From: JAVBLU01 sp031553225
Lineage (GTDB): Bacteria; Bacillota; Clostridia; Christensenellales; UBA1750
Direction of reading: 5' to 3'
Length of the DNA: 23,193 bases
Assembly: GCA_031553225.1 (NCBI GenBank)
Contig: JAVBLU010000035.1
Location: 1-23,193 of the forward strand
In this document: piece after piece, positions 14,683-21,623 of the stretch
How positions within the stretch are numbered: position 1 is the first letter of the stretch
How the letters are laid out: every line of letters begins with the position of its first letter
Program-made: the position numbers and the translations under genes
The notes under the pieces: model-generated
The model's database searches: none
What the model saw: only the letters and a program-made list of their open reading frames with translations
Told to the model about the DNA's origin: nothing

Positions 14683-15128
14683 GCTCGCTCCTCCTCGCTT
14701 TGCAGGTTCAGAATGATGACCTTCAGTTGCCGCTCAAACGCCTCGATTTCCTCCGGAGAAAAACCCGTGTAAAACAGCTCGTTCATGCGCTCGGACACGG
14801 CGTCGTACTCCTTTTTGTACGAGCGCGCCTTGTCGGTAATGTGTACAAGGATCTGCCTGCGGTTGGCGCTGTCGGGCATGCGACGGATGAGCCCGCCCTC
14901 CTGCATGCGGTCCAACATGCTCGTCAGCGTGGTGTTGGCAAGAGAAGTGAGGCGGGCGATCTGCGTGATCGTCAGCCGCTCGCGCTCCCATAGCACATAC
15001 AAAATGCGGCCCTGCGCGCCGTTAAAGGCGTCTACGCCCGTCTCTTTGAGCAGACGCTCAAAGAGACGGGCCTGCAACTGCTTGACCTGCGAGATGAGGA
15101 ACCCGCCGTACGTCTTCGCGTCAATCAC
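14679..15128 (-). CDS. MarR family transcriptional regulator
   Basis: The product is 149 residues. The first segment, YGGFLISQVKQLQARLFERLL, is the dimerisation helix; NGAQGRILYVLW and ITQIARLTSLANTTLTSMLD form the winged helix-turn-helix, and the wing follows with GLIRRMPDSANRRQ. It binds DNA as a dimer and usually represses its own operon. No start ATG is in frame; the GTG at 15128 gives the usual N-terminus. The predicted transcript would start only about four bases before this GTG, so the mRNA is probably leaderless; the frame to 15167 contains the promoter itself and is rejected. It is followed by an overlapping flavin reductase gene. Confidence 0.9.
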   Translation of the reverse strand: MIDAKTYGGFLISQVKQLQARLFERLLKETGVDAFNGAQGRILYVLWERERLTITQIARLTSLANTTLTSMLDRMQEGGLIRRMPDSANRRQILVHITDKARSYKKEYDAVSERMNELFYTGFSPEEIEAFERQLKVIILNLQSEEERA

Positions 15129-15132
15129 CTCG

Positions 15133-15157
15133 CTATATAGTATATTACTATATAGTA
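15133..15157 (-). promoter_or_regulatory. Probable MarR operator, two palindromic copies
   Basis: TACTATATAGTA (15146-15157) is a perfect 12-bp palindrome; CTATATAG recurs at 15133-15140, with centres 15 bp apart. The first lies in the promoter spacer and the second covers part of the -10 box, so binding would block transcription. Self-control is typical of the MarR family. Confidence 0.65.
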
Positions 15158-15167
15158 CTATTGTCAA
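15139..15167 (-). promoter_or_regulatory. Promoter of the marR-flavin reductase unit
   Basis: Perfect -35 TTGACA (15162-15167) and near-perfect -10 TATACT (15139-15144) are separated by 17 bases. The -35 box lies two bases from the T-run of the ricT terminator. Confidence 0.88.
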
Positions 15168-15169
15168 GC

Positions 15170-15198
15170 AAAAAAACGCCCGGCCGGTACGGCCGGGC
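15170..15198 (-). terminator. Terminator after ricT
   Basis: A 9-bp GC-only stem (15178-15186 with 15190-15198) is followed on the minus strand by G and seven T residues (15170-15176). It lies about 60 bases past the ricT stop. Confidence 0.9.
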
Positions 15199-15258
15199 CT
15201 TAGCTATTGATGAGTTAGTATCGCACGCTCCCCTTTTACGCGCAGGAATGCAGGTTAA

Positions 15259-16962
15259 CTATTCCTCCGTGCCCTGGGTCGCGCCGCCATTCTCCTGCGG
15301 GGGGCGTCCGCCTCGGCCACGGCCGCCGCGGTGGTGGCGGCGCGGCTTACGCGGCGGTTCGTTTGTGTCGCGCGCGCCAAATGTATCCGGCGAAAGGTCC
15401 GAGGAAGAGGACGGATCGGCGAGCGGCTGCTGCGGAGCAGGCCGCGGCGGCTGCACAGGATGCTGCTGCGGACGCGGAAGCTTTGGCTGAGGGGGGCGGG
15501 GCGGCCTTGGGCGATCGCCCGCGTTCTGCTGCTCCCCGGGCCGCGCGTCGCGGCGCACATCCTTAGGGGGCTGCATGTCGCGCAGGGAGGGAACAGCGCG
15601 CCGTTCGTCGCGGTTGCCGGTTAGCGGGCGCACAGGACGCGCGTCGCGGTTCATGCGGCGCTCGTCCTTCGCTCCCACCGCGCCAGCGGCGCCAGCGGGA
15701 CGCGAACGCTGGCCTTCCCCGCCACCTTGCGCGGGAGCCGGCGCCGCGCCTGTAGCCGGGCGGTTCTCCGGAAAACGCCTGGGCTGCTGCGGGCGGTCGC
15801 GGCGTTCGACGCGCCGCGCATCTGCGGCCTCGCGCGGCTTGGGCGGCGGCGTAGGCTCTTCGGCTTCCTCGCCGTCGGCGGAATCGTCGGTATTGCCGCG
15901 CCAGCGGCTGCTGTGGCGATCGGGGCGCAGAACCTCCATGGGCGGCCGCCCGCCTTCCTCCCCATCGCCCCCTTGCCGGGTAGCTGCGGCGCGGGCCGAG
16001 GGCGCCTCGTCGGCGATGGCGCGCAAGGCGTTGGCGCGGTCCACGTCCGCCTTGGATATTTCGCCTTGCGGCGCACGCTGCGGGCGTCCGTCCGAGCGCG
16101 GACCGCCCTCCTTGCGCACAACCGGCGCTTCCCCCTCGTGAGGGGCAGGCGCGCTGCCCGCCGGGCGAAGCGAGGAAAGCGAGTATTCGCGGATTTCGAT
16201 GGACTGGTCGGGCGTAACGAAACGCACGCGCACGGTCTCCTTCAGCGCGTTAATCTCGTGCACCAAACCGGGCCCGTCCGGGGTCACCACCTCGCGCCCG
16301 GGTTTGGGCGACATCTTGCGCACGGCCTCGTAGGCATCCTGCTCGTACTTGAGGCAGCACATCAGGCGGCCGCACAGGCCGGATATCTTGGTGGGGTTCA
16401 GCGAGAGGTTTTGCTCCTTGGCCATTTTGATGGACACGGGCTGAAAGTCAGGTAAAAACTGCCGGCAGCAGATGGCTCTGCCGCACGGGCCCATGCCGCC
16501 CAGCATCTTCGCCTCGTCGCGCACGCCGATTTGCCGCAGCTCAATGCGCGTGCGGAACATAGTCGCCAGGTCGCGCACCAGATCGCGGAAGTCCACGCGC
16601 CCTTCGGCCGTGAAAAAGAAGATGATCTTCCCTTCGAAGGTAAACTCCACGTCCACCAGCTTCATATCAAGCCCATGTTGGCCGATGCAGCCCTGCGCCT
16701 GCTGAAGCACGTCGTCGCGGCGGGCCAGCTGCGCCTCGTTGCGGGCGATATCCTCGGGCGTGGCGACGCGAATCACCGGCCGTAGCGGCGCGACAACGCG
16801 CCCCTCCTCCACCTCGTGCAAGGGGACCACGCACTGGCCAAGATCGAGCCCGCGCGCGGTCTCCACAACGAGCATCGCGCCTTCGGGTATGTCCAGGCTG
16901 CTGGGTGAAAAATCATAGATTTTTCCGTTGGGTGTAAAGCGAACGCCGACAACGCCTACCAA
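15259..16962 (-). CDS. ricT: RicT/YaaT (PSP1 family) with a long disordered tail
   Basis: RicT is part of the Fe-S Ric complex (RicA-RicF-RicT) that in Bacillus helps RNase Y mature mRNAs and affects sporulation. Residues 1-266 are the PSP1 domain, with the cysteines C160-GRAI-CC and C197-GRLM-CC that match its cluster-binding pattern. The remaining ~300 residues are a low-complexity, Arg/Pro/Gln-rich tail with no fold visible. It ends with RHHRGGRGRGGRPP, similar to an RGG RNA-binding motif. The Bacillus protein has no such tail (about 275 residues). The start is TTG at 16962, immediately after the holB TGA, with GGGAGG eight bases upstream. Confidence 0.92.
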   Translation of the reverse strand: MVGVVGVRFTPNGKIYDFSPSSLDIPEGAMLVVETARGLDLGQCVVPLHEVEEGRVVAPLRPVIRVATPEDIARNEAQLARRDDVLQQAQGCIGQHGLDMKLVDVEFTFEGKIIFFFTAEGRVDFRDLVRDLATMFRTRIELRQIGVRDEAKMLGGMGPCGRAICCRQFLPDFQPVSIKMAKEQNLSLNPTKISGLCGRLMCCLKYEQDAYEAVRKMSPKPGREVVTPDGPGLVHEINALKETVRVRFVTPDQSIEIREYSLSSLRPAGSAPAPHEGEAPVVRKEGGPRSDGRPQRAPQGEISKADVDRANALRAIADEAPSARAAATRQGGDGEEGGRPPMEVLRPDRHSSRWRGNTDDSADGEEAEEPTPPPKPREAADARRVERRDRPQQPRRFPENRPATGAAPAPAQGGGEGQRSRPAGAAGAVGAKDERRMNRDARPVRPLTGNRDERRAVPSLRDMQPPKDVRRDARPGEQQNAGDRPRPPRPPQPKLPRPQQHPVQPPRPAPQQPLADPSSSSDLSPDTFGARDTNEPPRKPRRHHRGGRGRGGRPPQENGGATQGTEE

Positions 16963-17889
16963 TCAAATATCCTCCCATATAACGGTTCTTTGTGCGTCCG
17001 ACTCGATGAGCAGCCCGTGCAGCACGGAGGGCCAGGAGACGAACACGTTCATCTGCGCGCGCGCGCGCGCGCTGGCCTCAATAATGCGTGCGATCCGGCC
17101 GAGATCCCCGCCGCCCCGGCTATGCAGCGCCAGCCCAAGCGCCGCCTCCAGAGCGGACAGATAGGCCTCCGCCTCGTCCTTATGCCCTTCGGCCTCCTGC
17201 GCAAGCCGCACGCGCGCGGCCGCGTCGCCTGCCAGAAATGCCTGCGCCCATGCAAAGGCCGCGCTCTCGCCGCTCTCCGCGATTTGAAGCGCCAGAAAGG
17301 GGTAGCCTCCGGCCTGCGCGGCCGCGCCCAGGGCCAGGCCGCGCGGGATGCCCGCCGCCTCCAGCATAGACAGAATCGCCTGGTCGGGCAGGCGCGGCAT
17401 ACGCAGCGGGCGGCAGCGCGACCGCACGGTGGGCAGCAGGTCCTTTTCGCCGCGGGCCGCCAGCAGGAACACCGTATCGCCCGGGGGCTCCTCCAGCGTC
17501 TTAAGCAGGGCGTTTTGCGCCTGGGGCGTCATGCCATCCGCCCGATGGATGCGCACCACCCTGCGGCCATCGGCGAAAGGTTTGCGGGCGATGCTGGCGA
17601 TCAGCGCGCGCGCCTCGTCCACGCCCATTCGTTCCTCGCTCATGACGATGTCGTCCGGATGCGTGCCCGCTTTATGCCAGCAGCAGGGCGGGCATACGCC
17701 GCACGGGCGCTCATCCGGCGAGGCGCACAGCAGAATCTGCGCGCAGCGCTCCATCAGGCGCCCTTTGCCGCTGCCCTGCGGGCCCGTGAGCAAATAAGCA
17801 TGAGCAACCCGCCCGACGCGCAGGCCGCTCAGCAGCCCGGCTACCTGGGCAGATTGCTCGATGAGCTGCGCTGGATCAGTTGATGTCAT
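16963..17889 (-). CDS. holB: DNA polymerase III subunit delta'
   Basis: Part of the clamp loader that places the sliding clamp on DNA. The product is 308 residues. It has a Walker A-like motif GPQGSGKG at residues 36-43, a zinc-binding cysteine group (C55, C63, C66, C69) and the conserved LLKTLEEPPG and RSRC motifs of the AAA+ clamp-loader fold. Such proteins precede yaaT in Firmicutes. The ATG at 17889 has no good Shine-Dalgarno site, which is odd for this genome; the gene lies 22 bases after darA, so coupling may help. The coding end is TGA and the TTG start of ricT follows at once. Confidence 0.94.
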   Translation of the reverse strand: MTSTDPAQLIEQSAQVAGLLSGLRVGRVAHAYLLTGPQGSGKGRLMERCAQILLCASPDERPCGVCPPCCWHKAGTHPDDIVMSEERMGVDEARALIASIARKPFADGRRVVRIHRADGMTPQAQNALLKTLEEPPGDTVFLLAARGEKDLLPTVRSRCRPLRMPRLPDQAILSMLEAAGIPRGLALGAAAQAGGYPFLALQIAESGESAAFAWAQAFLAGDAAARVRLAQEAEGHKDEAEAYLSALEAALGLALHSRGGGDLGRIARIIEASARARAQMNVFVSWPSVLHGLLIESDAQRTVIWEDI

Positions 17890-17911
17890 GGGCGCAGGCG
17901 CTGATGCGTCG

Positions 17912-18241
17912 TCATAGCTTAATGAATTGCTCTACTTTCAGGATGAACATGTTCGCGCCGCCCACCATGACCTCGATGGGATACGGCACATACACGCCGG
18001 TTGTGCCCGCCACGGGCGAAGGCGACGTGGCGATCTGCTTGCGGCTCTTGCAGACCCGCTCGATGACGGCCATCGCGCCGGGCATCTTGTCATCCTCCAC
18101 GCCCAGCAGAAGCGTGGTGTTGCCGGCGCGCAGGAAGCCGCCGGTTGTTGCCAATTTGGTGACGCTGTAGCCTTCATTCATCAGGTTCGATACAAGCCGC
18201 GCGGCGTCCTCGTCCTGAACGATAGCGATAATCAGCTTCAT
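17912..18241 (-). CDS. darA: Cyclic di-AMP receptor, PII-like
   Basis: A 109-residue PII-like protein (YaaQ/DarA, DUF970). It forms trimers that bind c-di-AMP and is thought to pass on that signal; its target is not known. The family features are MKLIIAIVQDEDA at the start, a mobile loop after TTGGFLRAGNTTLLLGV and the C-terminal VGGANMFILKVEQF. The length equals that of the Bacillus protein. The ATG at 18241 has AAAGGAG. The order darA-holB-ricT is that of Bacillus subtilis, without yaaR and without an upstream tmk. Confidence 0.95.
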   Translation of the reverse strand: MKLIIAIVQDEDAARLVSNLMNEGYSVTKLATTGGFLRAGNTTLLLGVEDDKMPGAMAVIERVCKSRKQIATSPSPVAGTTGVYVPYPIEVMVGGANMFILKVEQFIKL

Positions 18242-18301
18242 ACAACCAGCTCCTTTTCCCGTTGTCGGCATCTTATCCCGCAGGATACCGCTCTAGTCAT
18301 T

Positions 18302-18330
18302 ATTATAATGGCGGCACGGGCGAAATGCAA
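18302..18330 (-). promoter_or_regulatory. Promoter of darA-holB-ricT
   Basis: On the minus strand, TTGCAT (18325-18330) and TATAAT (18302-18307) are separated by 17 bases. The promoter is about 60 bases upstream of darA and divergent from the metA promoter. Confidence 0.75.
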
Positions 18331-18391
18331 ACATGAAAAAGGCGCAGCCTTCCTCGTTTGGCAATTCCCTGCCGGGCAAATGCGCGGGGGC

Positions 18392-18420
18392 TTTTCAGCG
18401 AATGCTTTTCCGGCTATAAT
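18392..18420 (+). promoter_or_regulatory. Promoter of metA
   Basis: TTTTCA (18392-18397) and TATAAT (18415-18420) are 17 bases apart; the start codon is 34 bases after the -10 box. The leader is too short for an S-box riboswitch. Confidence 0.6.
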
Positions 18421-18454
18421 GAGCGGTATAGTTGCACGTCGGGAGAGATGACTG

Positions 18455-19369
18455 ATGCCTGTACGAATTCCCAACGATCTGCCTGCGTTCAAAACGCTGC
18501 AAAATGAGAATATCTTTGTGATGACGAAGGAGCGCGCGGAGCACCAGGACATCCGCCCGCTGCGCATCGCCATCCTGAACCTGATGCCCACCAAGATTAT
18601 CACCGAGGCGCAGCTGCTGCGCCTTCTGGGCAACACGCCCCTGCAAATCGACATCACGCTTCTGCGCACGGCCTCCCATACGTCCAAGCACACCGCGCCG
18701 GAGCATCTGGAGGCCTTTTACAAGACCTTTGACGACGTGAAGGGCGAGAAATTCGACGGCCTGATCATCACGGGCGCGCCGGTGGAGCTGATGCCCTTTG
18801 AGGAGGTCAACTACTGGCACGAGCTGACCACGCTGATGGACTGGGCGGAGCGTCATGTCTTCTCCACCATGTATATCTGCTGGGCTGCGCAGGCCGGGCT
18901 GTACTACCGCTACGGCGTGAACAAGCACCCCGTGCCGCGCAAGGTGTCGGGCGTGTACCGCCACAGCGTGCTCATGCCCCAATCCAAAATCGTGCGCGGA
19001 TTTGACAGCGTGTTTATGGCCCCTCACTCCCGCCACACCGAAATTCGCGCCGCGGACATCGAGCGCGTGCCCGAGCTGGAGCTGCTCGCCGTGTCGCAGG
19101 ACGCGGGCGTATACCTGGTGGCCACGCGCAGCGGCAAGCACGTGTTTGTTACCGGGCATTCGGAGTACGACGCCGAGACGCTGAAGCTGGAGTATGAGCG
19201 CGACATCGCCAAGGGCATGGATGTGCCCGTGCCCTGCAACTACTTCCCGGACGACGACCCGAGCAAGGCCCCGCTCGTCTCCTGGCGGGCGCACGCCAAC
19301 CTTTTGTTCGCCAACTGGCTGAATTACTGCGTGTATCAGGAAACGCCCTTTGACCTAAGCAAACTGTGA
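18455..19369 (+). CDS. metA: Homoserine O-acetyltransferase (MetA family)
   Basis: Activates homoserine for methionine synthesis. The product is 304 residues and starts with MPVRIPNDLPAF. The conserved NLMPTKI motif, the catalytic Cys142 (YICWAAQAG), His235 and Glu237 (TGHSEYD) are all present. Residue 111 is Glu (ITGAPVELM); in characterised MetA enzymes Glu here selects acetyl-CoA, whereas Gly selects succinyl-CoA. I therefore expect an acetyltransferase despite the common name homoserine O-succinyltransferase. The start has GGGAGAG upstream. The stop is four bases before the GNAT-Nudix gene, so both are probably on one transcript. Confidence 0.96.
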   Translation: MPVRIPNDLPAFKTLQNENIFVMTKERAEHQDIRPLRIAILNLMPTKIITEAQLLRLLGNTPLQIDITLLRTASHTSKHTAPEHLEAFYKTFDDVKGEKFDGLIITGAPVELMPFEEVNYWHELTTLMDWAERHVFSTMYICWAAQAGLYYRYGVNKHPVPRKVSGVYRHSVLMPQSKIVRGFDSVFMAPHSRHTEIRAADIERVPELELLAVSQDAGVYLVATRSGKHVFVTGHSEYDAETLKLEYERDIAKGMDVPVPCNYFPDDDPSKAPLVSWRAHANLLFANWLNYCVYQETPFDLSKL

Positions 19370-19373
19370 GGCG

Positions 19374-20387
19374 ATGCCCGTGCCCTTTGATGAGATTCGC
19401 CGTATTCATGATGCCAGCGAGAAGACCGCAATCTGCGGTCTTCTTCTGCATAGCTTGCCGGAGTGGTTCGGCATAGAGGCGTCCATACAGGAGTACATGA
19501 CGGCGGTGCGGCCGCTCCCCTTCTATGCGGCATATGCAGACGGCGCGCCGGCCGGGTTCGCGGCGGTGACCCCCCACACGCCGCAGGCGGCGGAGGTGTG
19601 CGTTATGGGCGTACTCGCTTCCCACCACGGGCAGGGCATCGGCCGGGCGCTGATGACGCAGTGCGAACTGTTCTGCCTGCAAAGCGACCGCCCGTTCCTC
19701 ACCGTAAAGACGCTCGCGGACACGGCGCGCAGCCCGGAATACGATCGCACGCGCGGCTTTTATACGGCTATGGGCTTTGCGCCGTTGGAGGTGTTCCCTC
19801 TACTATGGGACGAGCGCAATCCATGCCTGTTGATGGTGAAGCCCGTTTTGCTTCATCCGCCCGGCATGCCTTGCCTTTTGGCGATTCCGGATGAAGAGAC
19901 GGACGTGTGCACGCCCCGTCTGCGGCGCACCGTGCGCGCGGTGCTTACCGACGCGCAAGGGCTCATCGCCCTGCTGCACATGGCGGCAGACGGCATGTAC
20001 GCCCTACCGGGCGGCGGCGTGGAAGCGGAGGAGACCTTCGAGGCGGCGCTTGCGCGTGAGCTGATGGAGGAGACCGGCTGCGCCGCCTCATCCCTGCGGC
20101 CCCTGGGATACGTGCTGGAGCGGCGCACCCTTCAGGGCGTCACGCAGGTTTCCTACTTTTATCGGGGGCGGGTGGCCGGAGAGAAAGGCCCGCTGCGCCT
20201 CACGCAAGAGGAGATGGAACAGGGCACCAGCCTGCGCTGGTTCCTGCCCGGCGAGGCACGCGCCCTCATGAACCGCCCGGTTTTCTGCGATGAGCGGCGC
20301 AGGAGCATACAGCTGCGCGATTTGGCCGCGCTCAATGAGGCAATCAAGCGCAACGCAGACGAGCGGCTTCCTGATATAAACGGCTGA
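19374..20387 (+). CDS. GNAT acetyltransferase-Nudix hydrolase fusion
   Basis: A 337-residue protein with two domains. The N-terminal half (about residues 5-160) is a GNAT acetyltransferase with the acetyl-CoA loop HHGQGIGRALM and the conserved GFYTAMGF ending. The C-terminal half (about 180-330) is a Nudix hydrolase with a full Nudix box at 214-236 (Gly, Glu, REL, EE and Gly all in place). Nudix enzymes cut nucleoside diphosphates linked to another group; the natural substrates of both halves are unknown. The ATG at 19374 is close behind metA. GTG 19380 has a better-spaced site (GAGG) and may be the real start. A hairpin lies inside codons 16-24. Confidence 0.88.
   Translation: MPVPFDEIRRIHDASEKTAICGLLLHSLPEWFGIEASIQEYMTAVRPLPFYAAYADGAPAGFAAVTPHTPQAAEVCVMGVLASHHGQGIGRALMTQCELFCLQSDRPFLTVKTLADTARSPEYDRTRGFYTAMGFAPLEVFPLLWDERNPCLLMVKPVLLHPPGMPCLLAIPDEETDVCTPRLRRTVRAVLTDAQGLIALLHMAADGMYALPGGGVEAEETFEAALARELMEETGCAASSLRPLGYVLERRTLQGVTQVSYFYRGRVAGEKGPLRLTQEEMEQGTSLRWFLPGEARALMNRPVFCDERRRSIQLRDLAALNEAIKRNADERLPDING
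19420..19444 (+). promoter_or_regulatory. Terminator-like hairpin inside the GNAT-Nudix coding region
   Basis: A perfect 11-bp stem, AGAAGACCGCA (19420-19430) with TGCGGTCTTCT (19434-19444), closes on three bases about 50 bases after metA. It could reduce transcription of the distal gene. The T-run is broken by C residues. Confidence 0.35.
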
Positions 20388-20412
20388 AGCGGCCGCTACT
20401 GCGCTAAGTCAC

Positions 20413-20453
20413 GGGCCCGTACGGCGTTTTATGTCCGGACGCTGTACGGGCCC
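20413..20453. terminator. Inverted repeat between convergent genes
   Basis: A 15-bp stem (20413-20427 with 20439-20453, one G-T pair) with an 11-base loop sits between the stops of the GNAT-Nudix and DUF4349 genes. No T-run follows on the plus strand. It probably serves as a bidirectional terminator. Confidence 0.55.
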
Positions 20454-20472
20454 TCGCCACAGAATTGATAGG

Positions 20473-21444
20473 CTACCGTTCCGGCGCGTCCTTGGGAGAC
20501 GTTGGCGGAGGAGGAGGCGTCTTCTTAGCCGCACGCCGCGCGGACCTTGTGGCCAGGCGCACGACGAGAAGGACGATGCCCGCCGGAACCGCGAAGAGCA
20601 CAAGCACGGGCAGCGCACCCGACAAAAACACCACAAGGCCGCGCATGAAAGCGAACACGCCGTTCGTAGAGCGCACGAAGCTGCCGTGCATGCGCTGCCC
20701 GAGCGTCTCGTTCACCACCGGCTGCAGGACCGGCTCGAAGGTCTCCTGTATGGACAGGGTAATCCTCGCGTGCTCCACCTGTCCGTCGATGTTGCGCAGC
20801 TTCCCCTTCAGGTTGTCCAGCTGCAGCAGGATGTCGTTCATCTCTCTTTGCAGGCGGATGATCGTCTCAATCTCCGTGCTTTGGGCCTGCAGATCCTGCA
20901 GGCGCGTCAGGTTCTGCTCCAGAACGCCGATGCGTAGCTGGTTATCCACGTACTGGTCGGTCATGTCCACGTCGCTGAGCGACTCGTTGCCGATTCCCTT
21001 CATCATGCGCATCTGGGCGATGAAGGCATCCGTTTGGTCCACCGGTATACGCGCGACCATGTGCGCCGAGCGCGCCTGCACGGCCTGCTCGCCCTTGTAA
21101 GAGACAGACTGATTGCTGGACACCTGGCTGCTTTCAAAATAGCCGCCGGCCTGCTGCACGAGTCCGCGCACAAACTGCAGGTCCTGGTCGAACTGCATGG
21201 TCACCAAGCGGTATTCGGCCGAACGGGCAATCTTACGCCCTTCGGCGGCCTTAGGCGTCTCGCCGCTTTCCTTTTCGGCTGCAGGCGCGGGCGCGGGCGC
21301 GGACGTAGCCGCGGGCGCGGGTGCATATTGCGCGTCGTACTGCATGGGCGGTGTGCGCGCGGGCGCCCCGGAACAGCCGCACCACACAAAGGCCAGGATG
21401 ATGCAGCAAAGCGTCAGCACGATGTGTTGTCTTTTTGTCGGCAT
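20473..21444 (-). CDS. DUF4349 domain membrane protein
   Basis: The product is 323 residues. It has an N-terminal export signal ending FVWCGCSG, which resembles a lipobox but has Trp and Cys at unusual places. A linker rich in Ala and Pro follows, then the DUF4349 domain: a beta strand pair (YRLVTMQFDQDL, HMVARIPVDQTD) flanking a long coiled-coil region with QLRIGVLEQNLTRLQDL and ILLQLDNLKGKL. A C-terminal membrane helix (about residues 265-305) ends in a basic, Pro-rich tail. The function is unknown in the family. The ATG at 21444 has GAGAGGGG upstream; longer frames to 21609 are rejected because they cross the neighbouring gene's promoter. Confidence 0.87.
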   Translation of the reverse strand: MPTKRQHIVLTLCCIILAFVWCGCSGAPARTPPMQYDAQYAPAPAATSAPAPAPAAEKESGETPKAAEGRKIARSAEYRLVTMQFDQDLQFVRGLVQQAGGYFESSQVSSNQSVSYKGEQAVQARSAHMVARIPVDQTDAFIAQMRMMKGIGNESLSDVDMTDQYVDNQLRIGVLEQNLTRLQDLQAQSTEIETIIRLQREMNDILLQLDNLKGKLRNIDGQVEHARITLSIQETFEPVLQPVVNETLGQRMHGSFVRSTNGVFAFMRGLVVFLSGALPVLVLFAVPAGIVLLVVRLATRSARRAAKKTPPPPPTSPKDAPER

Positions 21445-21573
21445 GTGCAAACCCCTCTCGTCCTTTATACACCTATCAGACGAGGGAGTGGCAGGAAAAG
21501 TTGATACGAACGCCCTAAATTGCTGTAACGGATATGCTACCGCCGCGCGCACATTCGACGAGGAAAATAGGAA

Positions 21574-21602
21574 TTGACGTTCGGGAACATATGGTCTATA
21601 AT
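21574..21602 (+). promoter_or_regulatory. Promoter of the radical SAM gene
   Basis: TTGACG (21574-21579) and TATAAT (21597-21602) are spaced by 17 bases. The start codon at 21624 is 22 bases downstream. Confidence 0.85.
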
Positions 21603-21623
21603 CGGTCATGCGGGGGGATGCGC

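Noticed and set aside
17052..17072. Alternating GC repeat in holB
   Set aside because: The GCGCGC run lies in an intact frame (ARARA residues), so it shows no frameshift like that in the DUF4363 gene.
18395..19294. Open minus-strand frame of 299 codons
   Set aside because: It is a shadow of metA and overlaps its promoter region.
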